Assembly: GCA_900757235.1 (NCBI GenBank)
Contig: CAAENB010000041.1
Coordinates: 1 to 15,371, forward strand
Reading direction: 5' to 3'
DNA length: 15,371 bases
Source: an uncultured Collinsella sp.
GTDB taxonomy: Bacteria; Actinomycetota; Coriobacteriia; Coriobacteriales; Coriobacteriaceae
Within the stretch, counting starts at the first letter, position 1, and each line of letters begins with the position of its first letter. Positions 15,175 through 15,371 of this stretch are shown in pieces. The notes under the pieces were generated by a model. It saw nothing but the letters and a program-made list of their open reading frames with translations, was not told the DNA's origin and ran no database searches. Made by a program: the position numbers and the translations under genes.

Positions 15175-15196
15175 GCTCAGAGACAGGGGCTTATGC

Positions 15197-15340
15197 TTAG
15201 AACTCAAAAGACAGGATGATCCGCTTCGCCTCGTCGCTCATGGCGCGCTGCAGCTCTAAGGACCGTCCCAAACTGCCGACAGAGACGATATGAGCAGGAC
15301 ATAAAACATTGAGAGCCCCTGCTGCATGAAGGACCGCGGA
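15197..15340 (-). pseudogene. Possible 3' gene remnant, unidentified
   Basis: A 47-codon minus-strand frame runs from an in-frame TAA (15341-15343) to a stop at 15197-15199 and ends ...SDEAKRIILSFEF. Its last ~25 codons look coding in style (GAG CTG CAG CGC GCC ATG). It has no plausible start with a ribosome site, and the frame is blocked upstream. It could be the decayed tail of a gene extending right, or chance. I do not recognise the protein. Confidence 0.2.
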
Positions 15341-15371
15341 TTAGGCCGACAATGGTGAGTGTCTAATTCAG

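Overview
The window is GC-rich, with short intergenic gaps and strong AGGAGG-type ribosome sites. Its purine-degradation genes are of the anaerobic gut-bacterial type. Together these suggest a gut anaerobe, most likely an actinobacterium of the Coriobacteriia (Collinsella-like). The taxonomic call is inference from gene content and composition, not from a marker gene.

Left part (1-7701, all on the minus strand, read right to left): a purine uptake and catabolism operon. The order of transcription is NCS2 urate/xanthine permease (6307-7701), SsnA amidohydrolase (4756-6111), the large flavin/Fe-S oxidoreductase YgfK (1607-4606), an RnfB-like multi-cluster ferredoxin (1116-1595), and the N-terminal 367 residues of a xanthine-dehydrogenase-type molybdenum hydroxylase cut by the left edge (<1-1103). 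The hydroxylase joins its [2Fe-2S] region directly to the molybdenum region with no FAD domain. The ferredoxin and YgfK are therefore the obvious next electron carriers. Two gaps inside the operon (6112-6306 and 4607-4755) hold conspicuous hairpins without U-tracts.

Middle (7702-9582): a 350-bp divergent control region separates the permease from a YheO-type (PAS-like plus HTH) regulator (8052-8708, +). A good minus-strand promoter lies there, overlapped by a sequence that matches the classical Fur box at 14 of 19 positions. A strong terminator then separates the regulator from ridA (8827-9204, -). Between ridA and the next operon is a 72-bp near-perfect inverted repeat.

Right part: a two-gene plus-strand operon for likely rRNA modification, with a U32-family protein (9583-12075) and an RluA-family pseudouridine synthase (12091-12750). 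It converges on a minus-strand pair made of a Gfo/Idh/MocA oxidoreductase (13907-14986) and a DeoR-type regulator (13157-13903), separated by 3 nt. The convergent gap (12751-13156) carries a terminator at each end. Between them is a regular array of six copies of a ~17-nt box in strictly alternating orientation, every 40-41 nt. Upstream of the oxidoreductase is a 10-bp-phased run of CGCA/TGCG motifs and other short repeats, a plausible operator region. The last ~170 bases hold only a possible 47-codon gene remnant.
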